Assembly: GCA_014238905.1 (NCBI GenBank)
Contig: JABAAE010000007.1
Location: 206,852 to 270,851, forward strand
From: Planctomycetota bacterium
GTDB lineage: Bacteria; Planctomycetota; Planctomycetia; Pirellulales; Pirellulaceae
Length of the DNA stretch: 64,000 bases
Reading direction: 5' to 3'
The notes beneath the pieces were generated by a model. That model ran no database searches and was not told the origin of the DNA. It saw nothing but the letters and a program-made list of their open reading frames with translations. Positions 45,739 to 55,544 of this stretch are shown here, piece by piece. Made by a program: the position numbers and the translations under genes. Every line of letters begins with the position of its first letter. Position 1 is the first letter of the stretch.

Positions 45739-46333
45739 GCATTTTCGGGCCCATATTCTTCCGCACAACGGATATCAACTCCTTGATATTACGCGGGTTT
45801 TGACCCAAGTCACCTTTACCAATTCTGGATTGACTTTTCGCGTATAGTGTCGCGCCGTCTTCTTCCGAAGCCGACACAATTTCAACTGTTACATCATCCT
45901 TGAATCCCAGCAAAAACGTCCGGTGCACCAAGTCTAAACGGACCATATCAATACCGGTATCGGTTCGATTTTCTATCGTCCATCGGGGGACTTCCTCGAT
46001 AGCGGCTACCACGATGTCAGCCAATCGGGGAGGCGTGAGAGCGGTCTCAATTGGCCTCATATTTAGGTCATTCGCTACCGGATCGGTTTCCGCAGTGTTG
46101 TTGGTCCAGTCTCGCCCCCAATCGTCCACTTGTAGAAAAACAATCGTCAGAACCGTAATCAATAATCCTGCGATCAGCACAGATGTCGGAGTCTTACGGC
46201 CAACAGGAGTAATCACTGCCGCATCCCCATCGGGATTCATGTCAGAAACTTGCTCCCCATGATCCCCGCGATTCACAGGCTTTGATCCTGAAGCTGGCTG
46301 GGGGTTCGAGTTGATATTATCGTCATCTTTCAT
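45713..46333 (-). CDS. DUF1499-domain membrane protein
   Basis: 206 residues. A Ser/Asn/Pro-rich cytoplasmic N-terminus, one membrane helix (TPTSVLIAGLLITVLTIVFL), then a DUF1499 domain: DIVVAAIEEVPRWTIENRT, DLVHRTFLLGFKDDVTVEIV, and the diagnostic AKSQSRIGKGDLGQNPRNIK. Function of DUF1499 is not known. The start is ATG at 46333 (MKDDDNINSN); longer in-frame starts up to 46480 would add a Cys-rich leader of unclear reality. Its 3' end overlaps the end of the oxidase operon tail to tail. Confidence 0.82.
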   Translation of the reverse strand: MKDDDNINSNPQPASGSKPVNRGDHGEQVSDMNPDGDAAVITPVGRKTPTSVLIAGLLITVLTIVFLQVDDWGRDWTNNTAETDPVANDLNMRPIETALTPPRLADIVVAAIEEVPRWTIENRTDTGIDMVRLDLVHRTFLLGFKDDVTVEIVSASEEDGATLYAKSQSRIGKGDLGQNPRNIKELISVVRKNMGPKMLKLPKPTR

Positions 46334-46733
46334 TACGGCCTCCAATCCCGACTGAGAACTGACTCCATTACAGCACTTACATCCAAATTGTGTCATTTTA
46401 CAATCCGTTTTTCTACTCAGGACGCGAGATTTTCGGTCCAATTTTGATGTTGGAGGAATAAAATCGACGCCTGCCATCAACGGATTTCGCTATCGATGTG
46501 CCAACAATCCTTCAACGGGAAAAATGCCGAATTCACACACCAGGTGCGGATTACATATGAAATCACCTTGAGTTGGCATTCGAAATGCAGCTTTCGATTT
46601 GGGCGGGTGATTGAAATCATGTTTTTGAACTGATATCCTTCGACCCGAAGATCCAAAAGCACATTCGATAGAAGGGATGGGATCCCTTAGGTGCCCCGGT
46701 CGAACCCCTTCAATTCAGCTCAGGTAGGTATTC
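46334..46733. other. Divergent intergenic region, DUF1499 / rarA
   Basis: 400 bases without a supportable gene. A perfect inverted repeat lies 46 bases before rarA and is listed separately. Confidence 0.5.
46672..46688. promoter_or_regulatory. Inverted repeat upstream of rarA
   Basis: AAGGGAT-GGG-ATCCCTT, a perfect 7-bp stem with a 3-base loop, 46 bases before the rarA ATG. It may be an operator or a leader hairpin. It does not resemble the LexA boxes I know. Confidence 0.3.
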
Positions 46734-48050
46734 ATGTCGTTATTCGCCAATACCGAAAAGAAAAACCTGGAAAAGGCGCGTCCTTTAGCAGCCAGAATGC
46801 GTCCTACTCAATTGAATGAGTTTGTCGGACAACGACATTTCCTTGGTGAGGGTGAATTGCTTTGGAGACTGGTAAAAGCCGACCAACTCGGTTCCGTCAT
46901 TTTCTATGGTCCACCCGGAACCGGTAAAACGACTCTAGCAAGAATCCTGGCCGGCGAAACACAAAAACAATTTGTACAGATCAGCGCGATTCAAACCGGC
47001 GTCGCAGATTTAAGAAAAGTGCTTTCCGAAGCGCGCGACGAAGTGGCTGCGGGGGGCAGCCAAACACTTTTATTTATCGACGAAATTCACCGATTCAACA
47101 AAAGCCAGCAGGATGCTCTTTTACCGGATGTCGAAGATGGTGTTGTGGTTTTGATTGGTGCCACTACCGCCAACCCGTTTTTTGCTGTCAACACTGCATT
47201 GGTCAGCCGAAGCAGGGTCTTTCAGTTTGAACCTCATACCGAAGACGATATATGCAGTCTTTTACAACGAGCCATTTCTGATCGTCAAAATGGTCTGGGG
47301 AATATTGAAATCAAGGTGGACAAAGGCGCCTTGGAATTTCTCAGCAGGGTTTGCGACGGTGATGCACGGCAGGCGCTTTCTACGCTGGAAGTCGCCGTCA
47401 TGTCCTGCTTTGAAAAACCTGTACCGTTGGGACTGGACCTGATTAAAGATTCGATCCAAAAGCGTGCCATCCAGTATGATGCCACCGGTGATGAACACTA
47501 CGATCTGGCCAGTGCCCTGATTAAAAGTATTCGGGGCAGCGACCCGGACGCTTCCCTTTATTGGCTCGCACGGATGTTGGAAGGAGGTGAAGATATTCGA
47601 TTTCTTTGCCGACGCCTTGTGATTCTCGCCAGTGAAGACGTGGGCAACGCTGACCCGACTGCATTGTCATTGGCAGTCGCCTGCATGCAGGCCTGCGAAT
47701 TCGTCGGACTTCCGGAATGTCAGCTTACTCTGTCCCAGACGGTGACTTATCTATCTTGTGCCCCAAAATCGAATTCCGCGACGGTCGCAATTCTGGAAGC
47801 AAGAAGCGACATTCAAAAAGGTCGCGTTGTTCCGGTTCCAAAAACCCTCAGAGATTCTCACTACCAAGGTGCCCAGTCATTCGATCATGGTAAGGGTTAT
47901 CAATACTCACACAATCATGAAGATGGCATTGCTTCTCAGGACTACTTGGGTGTCGAAAAAGAATATTACCAGCCTGTTGACCGGGGATTTGAAAAGGAAC
48001 TTCGTGACCGTCTGATTCGAATCAGACGGAAATTGCGAGAAAGCGAATGA
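46734..48050 (+). CDS. rarA: Replication-associated recombination protein A (AAA+ ATPase)
   Basis: AAA+ clamp-loader-like ATPase (MgsA/RarA, WRNIP1 relative) acting at stalled replication forks. The N-terminal PLAARMRPTQLNEFVGQRHF is characteristic. Walker A GPPGTGKTT, Walker B LLFIDEIHRFNKSQQDALLP, sensor 1 VLIGATTANPFF and the C-terminal domain with DEHYDLASALIKSIRGSDPD, ASLYWLARMLEGGED and ASEDVGNADP. 438 residues is normal. ATG at 46734 with no upstream alternative. It is read away from the oxidase operon region. Confidence 0.96.
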   Translation: MSLFANTEKKNLEKARPLAARMRPTQLNEFVGQRHFLGEGELLWRLVKADQLGSVIFYGPPGTGKTTLARILAGETQKQFVQISAIQTGVADLRKVLSEARDEVAAGGSQTLLFIDEIHRFNKSQQDALLPDVEDGVVVLIGATTANPFFAVNTALVSRSRVFQFEPHTEDDICSLLQRAISDRQNGLGNIEIKVDKGALEFLSRVCDGDARQALSTLEVAVMSCFEKPVPLGLDLIKDSIQKRAIQYDATGDEHYDLASALIKSIRGSDPDASLYWLARMLEGGEDIRFLCRRLVILASEDVGNADPTALSLAVACMQACEFVGLPECQLTLSQTVTYLSCAPKSNSATVAILEARSDIQKGRVVPVPKTLRDSHYQGAQSFDHGKGYQYSHNHEDGIASQDYLGVEKEYYQPVDRGFEKELRDRLIRIRRKLRESE

Positions 48051-48095
48051 GCAGCAATAGAGATCACTAATAGGCAGTGAAACCGGTTCGGTTTG

Positions 48096-48908
48096 TTAGA
48101 ATTGATGCCCTTTTTGAGGCCCCTGCTCGGTCAATGTCATGATTTCGGGACCATCCTCGGTCATCAAGAGCGTATGTTCAAACTGCGCAGACAGCTCTCC
48201 ATCGGCGGTCCTCACCGTCCATCCATCCTGATGGTCCAATTTCGAATGAGGCGTTCCGACATTGATCATCGGTTCAATCGTGAAGCAGACTCCTGGCTCC
48301 AAACGCTGACGTTTCGCTTCTCGACTGGGAACATGAGGTATGTTTGGCAACTGATGAAACCTTTGGCCAATGCCGTGGCCGACGTATTTTTCGACCACTC
48401 CAAATTCATACTTTTTGGCCTCGGCAACGATCGCTGAACCGATTTCAGATATCGCACAACCGGGCGAGATGGCGTCGATAGCGAGATGAAGCGAATCAAA
48501 CGCACATTGGGTCACATTTCTTGCCTGATCCGAAACCTCACCGATCAAAAACGTCTCGCTTTGGTCACCATGCCAACCGTCAACAATCGTTGTTAAATCG
48601 ACATTGACAATATCGCCCGGCATCAGGGCATCATCACAGGGAATACCGTGACAAATCACGTCATTCACACTTGTACAACAACTCTTGGGATAAGGTGAAT
48701 GTTCTCCGGGGTAGTCCAAGCAGGCCGGAATGTGGCCATGCTCCAACGTATATTCATAAATGATGGTGTCCAGCTCAGCAGTCGTCGTCCCTTCCTTGAC
48801 ATGTGGCCGCACCTCATCCAGAAGCCGCGCATTAAACCGACAAGCAGCCCGCATCATGTCGCGTTCCTGCTCGGAAAGTTTCAAACGATGTCGACGACGA
48901 ATCAACAT
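48096..48908 (-). CDS. map: Type I methionine aminopeptidase
   Basis: Removes the initiator Met from new proteins. Metal ligands: the two Asp in VNVDLTTIVDGWHGDQSETF, His in YVGHGIGQRFH, Glu in CFTIEPM and Glu in AQFEHTLL. The substrate-side segment CCTSVNDVICHGIP is present. 270 residues with a short basic N-terminal extension (MLIRRRHRLKLSEQERDMM). It is convergent with rarA (45-base gap) and divergent from leuS. ATG start at 48908. Confidence 0.96.
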   Translation of the reverse strand: MLIRRRHRLKLSEQERDMMRAACRFNARLLDEVRPHVKEGTTTAELDTIIYEYTLEHGHIPACLDYPGEHSPYPKSCCTSVNDVICHGIPCDDALMPGDIVNVDLTTIVDGWHGDQSETFLIGEVSDQARNVTQCAFDSLHLAIDAISPGCAISEIGSAIVAEAKKYEFGVVEKYVGHGIGQRFHQLPNIPHVPSREAKRQRLEPGVCFTIEPMINVGTPHSKLDHQDGWTVRTADGELSAQFEHTLLMTEDGPEIMTLTEQGPQKGHQF

Positions 48909-49265
48909 TCAGCATCCTTTCAGGAGAAAATTAGTAGCCAATTTTGGTTGAGGAATTCGATTCCCAAGGCCAAAAAGCCAGCTGTTCTGTTACTCCAAAA
49001 CGTGGCCGCCCGGGCTGCACAATGCTATCAAATAATCTGTTTCGTTTGTGGCTCTCTATCGAGAAAAGCCATCTTTTTTTAGGAAAACAGAGGTCCAAAG
49101 TTATTTAGATGCCAAGGATTTCCCACCAGTTCACCAAGTAAGGTGGTGAAGGCGATCCTCCATCGTATTTCTCAACAGCAGGATTGGTTATTATAGTCAT
49201 CTACGATCGATGCGTTGCATGACGCACGCCAAAAACAAAAAAAAGACATTTTGATAAAGGGTCCA
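48909..49265. other. Divergent intergenic region, map / leuS
   Basis: 357 bases without a gene. Position suits a leuS leader. I could not fold a convincing T-box: no clear specifier hairpin or TGGNACCGCG-type bulge was found. Confidence 0.5.
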
Positions 49266-52124
49266 ATGCCTCGTTACAATCCTGCGGAAATTGAACCAAA
49301 ATGGCAAGCCTTCTGGGAACAAAAGAAGACTTTCCGTTCGCCGGAAATGCCAGAATCTGAAAAAATCTATGTTCTGGACATGTTTCCCTACCCCAGTGGT
49401 AACGGTTTGCACGTTGGACACCCGGAGGGCTATACCGCGACAGACATACTTTGCCGATATTGGCGGATGCAAGGCAAATCCGTCCTGCATCCAATGGGAT
49501 TTGATGCCTTCGGCCTTCCTGCTGAAGAATATGCAATTCGAACGAACACTCCTCCCAGAGAGTCAACAGAAGCCAACATCGCTACATTTCGACGCCAATT
49601 GAAAATGCTCGGGTTCAGCTACGACTGGGATCGGGAAATAGCAACCACCGACGTCGATTACTTTAAATGGACCCAATGGATATTCCTAGTTCTTTACGAT
49701 ACGTGGTTTGACCCCGAACAGAGCAAGGGACGCCCCATCTCTGAGTTGCCGATTCCTGAAGATGTGGCAAGACTCGGAGAGACAGCCACACGACAATATC
49801 AGGACGAATTTCGACTGGCCTATCTTGATGATGCCCTTGTCAATTGGTGCCCAAAGCTTGGAACGGTGCTGGCCAACGAAGAAGTCATTGATGGCCGAAG
49901 TGAACGGGGAGCCCATCCCGTCACACGCATGCCATTACGACAATGGATGCTCCGAATTACAAAATACGCGGAACGCCTGGAAGACGATCTTGCAATGGTC
50001 GATTGGCCAGAGGGTATCAAAAAACTGCAATCCGACTGGATCGGAAAGAGCACCGGTGCCGAGGTCGATTTCTTCATCGGGGATCCTGACCACATTGATC
50101 GATGGCAATCTAGCCGCCAAGCCAATCCTGAGGGATTTCCCCGGAAACCGGGAGAGGATGCTCTTCGGATTTATACAACTCGTCCGGACACACTGTTCGG
50201 TGCCACGTACATGGTGATCGCTCCAGAACATCCTTTTGTAGAACGGCTGACGACGGCCCCACTACAGGACGAAGTTCAACAGTATTGCGAGGCAGCAGCG
50301 AATAAAAGCGATCGCGACCGTCAGGATGACAAAAAAGAAAAGTCCGGCGTCTTTAGCGGATCTTATGCAATCAATCCGGTCAACGGTGCCAAAGTACCCA
50401 TTTGGATCGCCGATTATGTGCTGATCAGTTACGGCACCGGTGCCATTATGGCTGTGCCAGCCCACGACCAACGTGACTTTGAATTTGCCAAGAAATACGA
50501 TATTCCCATTTTGTCAGTGGTCGCTCCCACCGAAACCATTCAATCGCCAACCGATTATCAAGAAATTCTCGCCGGTAAACAATGCTATGCCAAACATGGC
50601 AAGGCAATCAACAGTGGCAGGTACGATGGCCTAACCACCCAACAATGCAAATCCCAGATGATCGAGGACCTTGCCAGGACATGTGTCGGGAAAGAAGCGG
50701 TCAATTTCAAGTTACGAGACTGGTTGTTCAGTCGACAGAGATTCTGGGGTGAACCGTTTCCGATCCTCCATGAACTGGACGACGACGGAAAGCCTAATGG
50801 TCTGATGCGTGGTGTCGATCCTGCCGATTTGCCGGTCGATTTACCTCACTTGGAAGACTATAAACCGCACGGCCGCCCCGAACCCCCTTTGGCCAAGGCG
50901 GATGATGAATGGCTTTTTCCGGTCATTGATGGCAAACGCTATCGAAGGGAAACCAATACGATGCCCCAGTGGGCGGGATCCTGTTGGTACTTCCTTCGAT
51001 TTATCGATCCTGAAAACAGCTCGGTTTTCGTAGATCCAGAAAAAGAAAAAGCCTGGATGCCGGTTGATCTTTATGTTGGTGGCGCTGAGCACGCCGTACT
51101 CCATCTTCTGTACGCACGTTTTTGGCACAAAGTCCTGTTTGACCGAGGGCATGTCTCGTCAGCTGAACCATTTCAGCGTCTGGTCAACCAAGGGATGATC
51201 CTCGGCGAATATGAATACTTTGGCTCTAAAGATGCCGATGGCAACTGGGTCGCCGCCGATCAGGTAAAAATATCAGCAGCCGGAGAAAAAACCTTCAGCT
51301 GCAATCTGCAAACCCAACAGCCATACGAAGTCGTCCGTTTTCAAAATAACGAGATCGAAAAAGTGGGTGGCCAATTTGTGCTCAAGAGTGACCATTCGGT
51401 TTCTGTCAAAGCTACCGCGGAGAAAATGGCAAAAAGTCGCGGAAATGTCATCAATCCGGATTCCATAGTCGATGCGTATGGTGCCGACACGCTGAGACTC
51501 TACGAGATGTTCATGGGACCGCTGGAACAAACCAAACCGTGGAATATGGATAGTGTCGGCGGAGTCCGTAATTTCCTCGGCCGCGTCTGGAGGATGATTA
51601 TCGACGACAATTCAGAAAACATCTCTCTGAATGTAGCGGTCAAAGATGTTCAGCCTTCAGATGAACAGAACCGAATGCTCCACAAGACCATCAAGGCGAT
51701 TACTCAAGATACGGAATCATTGGGCTACAACACAGCCATCGCAAGAATGATGGAATTTGTCAATTTCTTTACGCGGGAAAGCACGCGGCCACTGAGTGTC
51801 ATGAAGTCTTTTGTGAAGCTTGTTTCACCCTATGCGCCGCATCTTGCGGAAGAGCTCTGGCAAACATTAGGGCACACAGAGTCTATCGCGTACGAACGTT
51901 GGCCTGAATTTGATGAAAACCTGACCCGAGACGCGTTGGTCGAAATTCCCATCCAAATCAAAGGGAAAATCAAGGCCAAGATCCAGGTTCCCATCGGGCT
52001 ATCCAAAACCGAGTTGGAATCGGAAGCTAGAAAACACGAGAAAATCGATTCATTGATTGCCGATCTGGAAATCATCAAAGTGATTGCCGTACCGGATCGC
52101 ATGGTCAATTTTGTAGTCAAGTAA
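49266..52124 (+). CDS. leuS: Leucyl-tRNA synthetase
   Basis: Class I synthetase charging tRNA-Leu, with an editing domain. HIGH-type motif in [22 protein letters not shown]1 editing domain with [20 protein letters not shown] and [31 protein letters not shown], and the KMSKS-type motif as [13 protein letters not shown]. 952 residues is somewhat longer than E. coli LeuS (860), due to insertions in the editing and leucine-specific regions (for example [20 protein letters not shown]). ATG at 49266 gives [17 protein letters not shown], the normal family start; TTG at 49215 would add 17 residues. Confidence 0.97.
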   Translation: MPRYNPAEIEPKWQAFWEQKKTFRSPEMPESEKIYVLDMFPYPSGNGLHVGHPEGYTATDILCRYWRMQGKSVLHPMGFDAFGLPAEEYAIRTNTPPRESTEANIATFRRQLKMLGFSYDWDREIATTDVDYFKWTQWIFLVLYDTWFDPEQSKGRPISELPIPEDVARLGETATRQYQDEFRLAYLDDALVNWCPKLGTVLANEEVIDGRSERGAHPVTRMPLRQWMLRITKYAERLEDDLAMVDWPEGIKKLQSDWIGKSTGAEVDFFIGDPDHIDRWQSSRQANPEGFPRKPGEDALRIYTTRPDTLFGATYMVIAPEHPFVERLTTAPLQDEVQQYCEAAANKSDRDRQDDKKEKSGVFSGSYAINPVNGAKVPIWIADYVLISYGTGAIMAVPAHDQRDFEFAKKYDIPILSVVAPTETIQSPTDYQEILAGKQCYAKHGKAINSGRYDGLTTQQCKSQMIEDLARTCVGKEAVNFKLRDWLFSRQRFWGEPFPILHELDDDGKPNGLMRGVDPADLPVDLPHLEDYKPHGRPEPPLAKADDEWLFPVIDGKRYRRETNTMPQWAGSCWYFLRFIDPENSSVFVDPEKEKAWMPVDLYVGGAEHAVLHLLYARFWHKVLFDRGHVSSAEPFQRLVNQGMILGEYEYFGSKDADGNWVAADQVKISAAGEKTFSCNLQTQQPYEVVRFQNNEIEKVGGQFVLKSDHSVSVKATAEKMAKSRGNVINPDSIVDAYGADTLRLYEMFMGPLEQTKPWNMDSVGGVRNFLGRVWRMIIDDNSENISLNVAVKDVQPSDEQNRMLHKTIKAITQDTESLGYNTAIARMMEFVNFFTRESTRPLSVMKSFVKLVSPYAPHLAEELWQTLGHTESIAYERWPEFDENLTRDALVEIPIQIKGKIKAKIQVPIGLSKTELESEARKHEKIDSLIADLEIIKVIAVPDRMVNFVVK

Positions 52125-52502
52125 TCTTCACGATGACTGCATCCCATGCAACTGCACCCTAGGACGCGTTTCTTTGACAACAAAGCCACCAGAGGCAATG
52201 AACTTTGCCTGGTGGCTCGTAGATAAACTCGTCGATTAAGATGAAACGTTCAATCGTCTTGCCGGTACGCTCCGATTTCTCTTGGACAAATCCTACCACT
52301 GGCCGAGTCATCAGTGCCGCCAACCCGGCTCTCTCTTCAAATATCTACTGGGAATTCATCAATAGGCTGGTCGTTGGGCAATGACCAAACCGCGGGTCGA
52401 GAATTTAGATCTGGACTGGTGATGGGCAGGACGGCCAATCAAACGGCTACGACAAAGCCCTTGCATGGTGGTCTCCACCTGATTAGCGGCCGAATCGGTG
52501 GA
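52125..52502. other. Intergenic region after leuS
   Basis: 378 bases with no supportable gene apart from a strong hairpin at 52184-52217. The 77-residue ORF at 52314-52547 has no recognisable features and overlaps the zinc-ribbon gene. Confidence 0.5.
52184..52217 (+). terminator. Hairpin downstream of leuS
   Basis: AGCCACCAGAGGCAA pairs with TTGCCTGGTGGCT around a 6-base loop, leaving two bases bulged. It lies 60 bases after the leuS stop. No T-run follows on the plus strand, so a rho-independent terminator is only possible, not clear. Confidence 0.4.
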
Positions 52503-52730
52503 TTACCGGGGACGAAGATGATTCTCTCCACCTACCGGAGAACCTGACTTGATTTCGGTTTCAATAATCCAAACGTCCATTCGATCGCATGCCTCTCCCG
52601 GTTCGTGCTCTGAATCACGGGCAATAAAGGCAGACTCACAATGTCGGCAGCGAGTTGCCTTTTCCAACAATTGAATCGGGAGATTTTGTCGACGGGCGCA
52701 GCGAGGGCAGCTTTGAATAAAAAAGGTCAT
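52503..52730 (-). CDS. Small zinc-ribbon protein
   Basis: 75 residues with two CxxC pairs, CPRC near residue 8 and CRHC near 28 (SCPRCARRQNLPIQLLEKAT, RCRHCESAFIARD), which should bind one zinc. The ending is acidic and unstructured. Small proteins with this type of N-terminal ribbon (FxxxCPxCxxxxxV followed by CxHCxxxFxA) are frequent in planctomycetes. Role unknown. ATG at 52730; a GTG at 52742 would add four residues. Confidence 0.75.
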   Translation of the reverse strand: MTFFIQSCPRCARRQNLPIQLLEKATRCRHCESAFIARDSEHEPGEACDRMDVWIIETEIKSGSPVGGENHLRPR

Positions 52731-53281
52731 CCTTGACACCAATTTGTTTCGGTTACCGGTTCAATCCATGAACAACGGAGTAGCAAGCAAAATTTAGAAA
52801 TTGGAATATAAACCAGATTAGGGAATGATTACAAAGTGAATTTTCTATTTGACAGTCATAGTGCTATCACTTTGATATTGAATGGATGACAAAGTCCCGC
52901 TGAAAGTCACAAAAATACCAATTATTCGTCATAGTTGTCGTTTCTCTCCCAATGCCAAGCGGCACGTTGCAAAAAACCATCATCCGATTCTGACGATTAG
53001 GCGACCTGGAAATTAACCACCAGCGACAACCCAAATTTTTTTGCTATGGAAAATGAAAGATGAGCTAAAGTTCATCTGATAATTGGCATCTAACGGTTTT
53101 TCGACCGTTAGGTATGAATCAATGCCTCTCCCGTCCAGTCGCAATCCTCGGCAGCGATTTGGTCCGGTATCAATAATCTTGGTATTCGGCACCGAGCAGC
53201 TTGACTGCGGTCCAGCACGGGAACGACACACGATTCACACACCCCGTAACTATTCCAATCAACAATTGGAACGATGGTCAA
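52731..53281. other. Intergenic region with a hairpin
   Basis: 551 bases without a supportable gene; AT-rich from 52760 to 52930. A perfect 8-bp inverted repeat lies at 53090-53111 (CTAACGGT and ACCGTTAG, 6-base loop TTTTCG). Confidence 0.5.
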
Positions 53282-53620
53282 ATGAACTGCACTACCCTTG
53301 CTGAACATGTGAAGCGACTTCAACCTGAGGCTTCCACCAGAGATATTGCCAGATTATGTTTGCTTTTAAGTAATGCGGTTGAAGAGGTAGATGAACTGGA
53401 TAATCCCGAATGCCTTGAAGATACATGGAATGAAATCAGTTTACGGCTGCAAGCAGCAACCGACCAACACGCTGCCATGACCGAAGAACTGGAAGCGCTT
53501 GCACGATCAGATCCGCGTAGGTTCACCCCGGACCAAATCTGGATCTTAATCCGCGCTATCAAAGTTCAAAGTCAGGTTTTACGACTCTACGTTGGAGATC
53601 CGGCTTGCGACATGGTGTAA
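53282..53620 (+). CDS. Conserved small helical protein, function unknown
   Basis: 112 residues, predicted all-helical and acidic: ASTRDIARLCLLLSNAVEEV, LQAATDQHAAMTEELEALAR and a C-terminal signature FTPDQIWILIRAIKVQSQVL. The last segment looks like a conserved motif rather than random sequence, and codon use fits the neighbours. I do not recognise a characterised family. ATG at 53282 (MNCTTLAEHVKR) is preferred to GTG- or ATG-type starts upstream at 53201. Confidence 0.7.
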   Translation: MNCTTLAEHVKRLQPEASTRDIARLCLLLSNAVEEVDELDNPECLEDTWNEISLRLQAATDQHAAMTEELEALARSDPRRFTPDQIWILIRAIKVQSQVLRLYVGDPACDMV

Positions 53621-54295
53621 TCACCTTCTTCGCGGCGTATTACTTCGGGACACCTCTAACACAACAATACTTGTATCTCGAAGTATCAATTGAGACTAAC
53701 GCCAATTCTTCAGTTAGTTTCATTGCCATCACATCGGGCCCACAAGTCAACGCCTTTCCGTCTGTTTTGGCATCTATTTTGAGGCAGTGCCTCTTGCATT
53801 CGCTCTTCCTCTTTCCTTCCCTATGCTTCCGCCCATTCAGCGCTTCCGCCCATTCAGCGCTTCCGCCCATTCAGTTTCATTTGCCAGGGCTGGGATAATG
53901 GTCGTAAAAAACGAATACGGCCTAGAGCCTGTTTGACCCACAACGATGCTCTCAGTAAATGGTGCGTGGGTACCTCTTGCCTGCAGCTCGTCACAGACTT
54001 GGACAGCTTTTTACGTGCACCGCTCCCTGATCGTCCCTGGGTGTTCGCAAGAGGCTAAGTCATTGGGCAAATTGTGATTCGTCAACAGTCGTTGCAGCAC
54101 CCACAGCCGAAGACTTTGTAACATCAATCTGAAGTATTCGAGGTGCATCCACTCCCAGTTCGAATCCGCGGGCGATTAGAATCGTTCAACCTCCTGTCCA
54201 ATCTTCAGATTCATCTTCTCCGCAGGCCGACTTATTCTTAAACTGTCAACAGACGGTATCCCATCAATCATTGCCTTTCCCCTTGGAGCAGACCC
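53621..54295. other. Long intergenic region with a repeat array
   Basis: 675 bases, the longest gap in the window. No gene on either strand can be supported. It has a three-copy 17-bp array at 53824-53874. The part 53900-54290 has balanced composition and could be an old gene remnant, but no protein family is visible. Confidence 0.5.
53824..53874. repeat. Tandem repeat, 17-bp unit x3
   Basis: CGCTTCCGCCCATTCAG at 53841-53857 and 53858-53874; a copy with the first base T lies at 53824-53840. No spacers between copies. Confidence 0.94.
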
Positions 54296-55213
54296 ATGCG
54301 AGACAACGTCCGGTCCCGGCTAATCCACTTGATCATTGGCCTAGTATTGTTGATTGCATTTCCTTGTCTGGGAAAAGCTCAGGAAGATGGCAACTCTTCC
54401 CCGGATAGCCCTCCGCAGCCTACCGGTATCAAGGTCACCTCATTTGAAGAGCTGGTAAATGTATTTAAGACCCGCAACATCGCTATTGAGTCCAATTCAA
54501 AAAACCAGGTGATTCAAATCAATGCCAGCCAGGACGATTCTCGATCCGTTTTGGTGATCAAGTGGGACAATAAAAACGGCGTCATTCACTACATCCAGGT
54601 CATGCCACTGATTCTCAAGGAAGAACAAGAGGCCCTCTTTCTCCAGTCTGCTGCGATTTTGAATCATGGATTTCTTTTTCCCGGGATTGGTATCAATCCG
54701 GTCAATCATGGTACCTACTACCGGTTGTCTCTTCCCATTTCCCCCCGGGGGTACCTTTGGGATTTCGAAGTCATTACTTTCACCCGGTTTACCATGAACA
54801 AGGCCGCCGAATTTCTTCCGACCCTCACGGCGGTTTTGGACGGCAAAATTGAGGTCAAGGACACCCTAACGGCTCATCAACAACACCTCAAAGCCTTGGC
54901 AAAATCGCGAATAGTTTCCAACATCTTTACGCGAAAGTATTCGACCCAAGCGTTGGGAAGCGAATGGATTTTGGATTTTAAAAAAGAGACGGTTCAGCTT
55001 CTCCGCGATGGAAAACTGGCGATTCAGTCAAATTATTCGGTGAATAACAATCAGCTTACTTTTACCGATACCGCAGGCCCGCTGGCTAGCAAAGACGCGG
55101 CTACCTATCAATATCGACTGGATCAGGACAGGCTCATTTTTGATGTCGTCAATGATACCTCCAGTGGACGCACCAAGGTCATCACCGGAGATCTCTGGAC
55201 ACTCACCAAATAG
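54296..55213 (+). CDS. Exported protein with YbjN-like domain, function unknown
   Basis: 305 residues. Signal peptide LIHLIIGLVLLIAFPCLGKA with cleavage near GKAQ. Residues about 45-170 resemble the YbjN/type III chaperone-like fold (SFEELVNVFKTRNIAIESNS, LQSAAILNHGFLFPGIGINP and RGYLWDFEVITFTRFTMNKA). The C-terminal 90 residues form a beta-rich region (GSEWILDFKKETVQLLRDGK) resembling small lipocalin-like sheets. ATG at 54296 fits the signal peptide. It stands alone between non-coding stretches. Function unknown. Confidence 0.75.
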   Translation: MRDNVRSRLIHLIIGLVLLIAFPCLGKAQEDGNSSPDSPPQPTGIKVTSFEELVNVFKTRNIAIESNSKNQVIQINASQDDSRSVLVIKWDNKNGVIHYIQVMPLILKEEQEALFLQSAAILNHGFLFPGIGINPVNHGTYYRLSLPISPRGYLWDFEVITFTRFTMNKAAEFLPTLTAVLDGKIEVKDTLTAHQQHLKALAKSRIVSNIFTRKYSTQALGSEWILDFKKETVQLLRDGKLAIQSNYSVNNNQLTFTDTAGPLASKDAATYQYRLDQDRLIFDVVNDTSSGRTKVITGDLWTLTK

Positions 55214-55544
55214 CGCAAGAATGATCTGCCACCATATTGCCAAAAGAAACGATCTCTCTGTGCTCATTCCTTACACCAGGTTATCGAACCTGATCAATTT
55301 CATTCACACGAAACAGAAGCCCATCACAATCTGGTATCATCAGTCTGCCAGTGCCAATCTGAGCGGGCTCGCGTCATCGCTGCTCAGAAAATCTACCTAT
55401 TGATTGCCATTACAAAATCGCTATCCGCAGGTCATCTTCGGGAAAAGAACTTAAAAGTGGGAACGCATTTTTTCTGCGTTCCCACCGTGACTGCAGTTTT
55501 CTTCGCTGGCAAAATTGTCGTATTGAGAAGCCAGTTTTTCGTTT
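55214..55544. other. Intergenic region between convergent genes
   Basis: 331 bases without a gene; contains a clear terminator hairpin at 55453-55485. Confidence 0.5.
55453..55485 (-). terminator. Rho-independent terminator of the porin gene
   Basis: A perfect 11-bp stem: GTGGGAACGCA at 55457-55467 and TGCGTTCCCAC at 55475-55485, with a 7-base loop. Read on the minus strand, the stem is followed by TTTTAAG. It lies 60 bases after the porin stop, and may also stop plus-strand transcripts. Confidence 0.75.

Noticed and set aside
45713..46480. Longer start for the DUF1499 protein with a Cys-rich leader
   Set aside because: The extra 49 residues resemble no domain and would precede the natural MKDDD start; they cannot be excluded entirely.
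48909..49265. leuS leader as a T-box riboswitch
   Set aside because: I could not find the conserved T-box sequence or an antiterminator fold; T-boxes are also not expected in planctomycetes.
52314..52547. 77-residue plus-strand ORF after leuS
   Set aside because: No recognisable content, and it overlaps the better supported zinc-ribbon gene on the other strand.
53605..53898. 97-residue ORF across the 17-bp array, and a 76-residue ORF opposite it
   Set aside because: One overlaps the end of the 53282 gene; both owe their length partly to the repeat and show no family features.
54147..54175. GTTCGAATCC resembling a tRNA T-loop
   Set aside because: The flanking bases do not form the 5-bp T stem, and no acceptor stem or anticodon arm can be placed around it.
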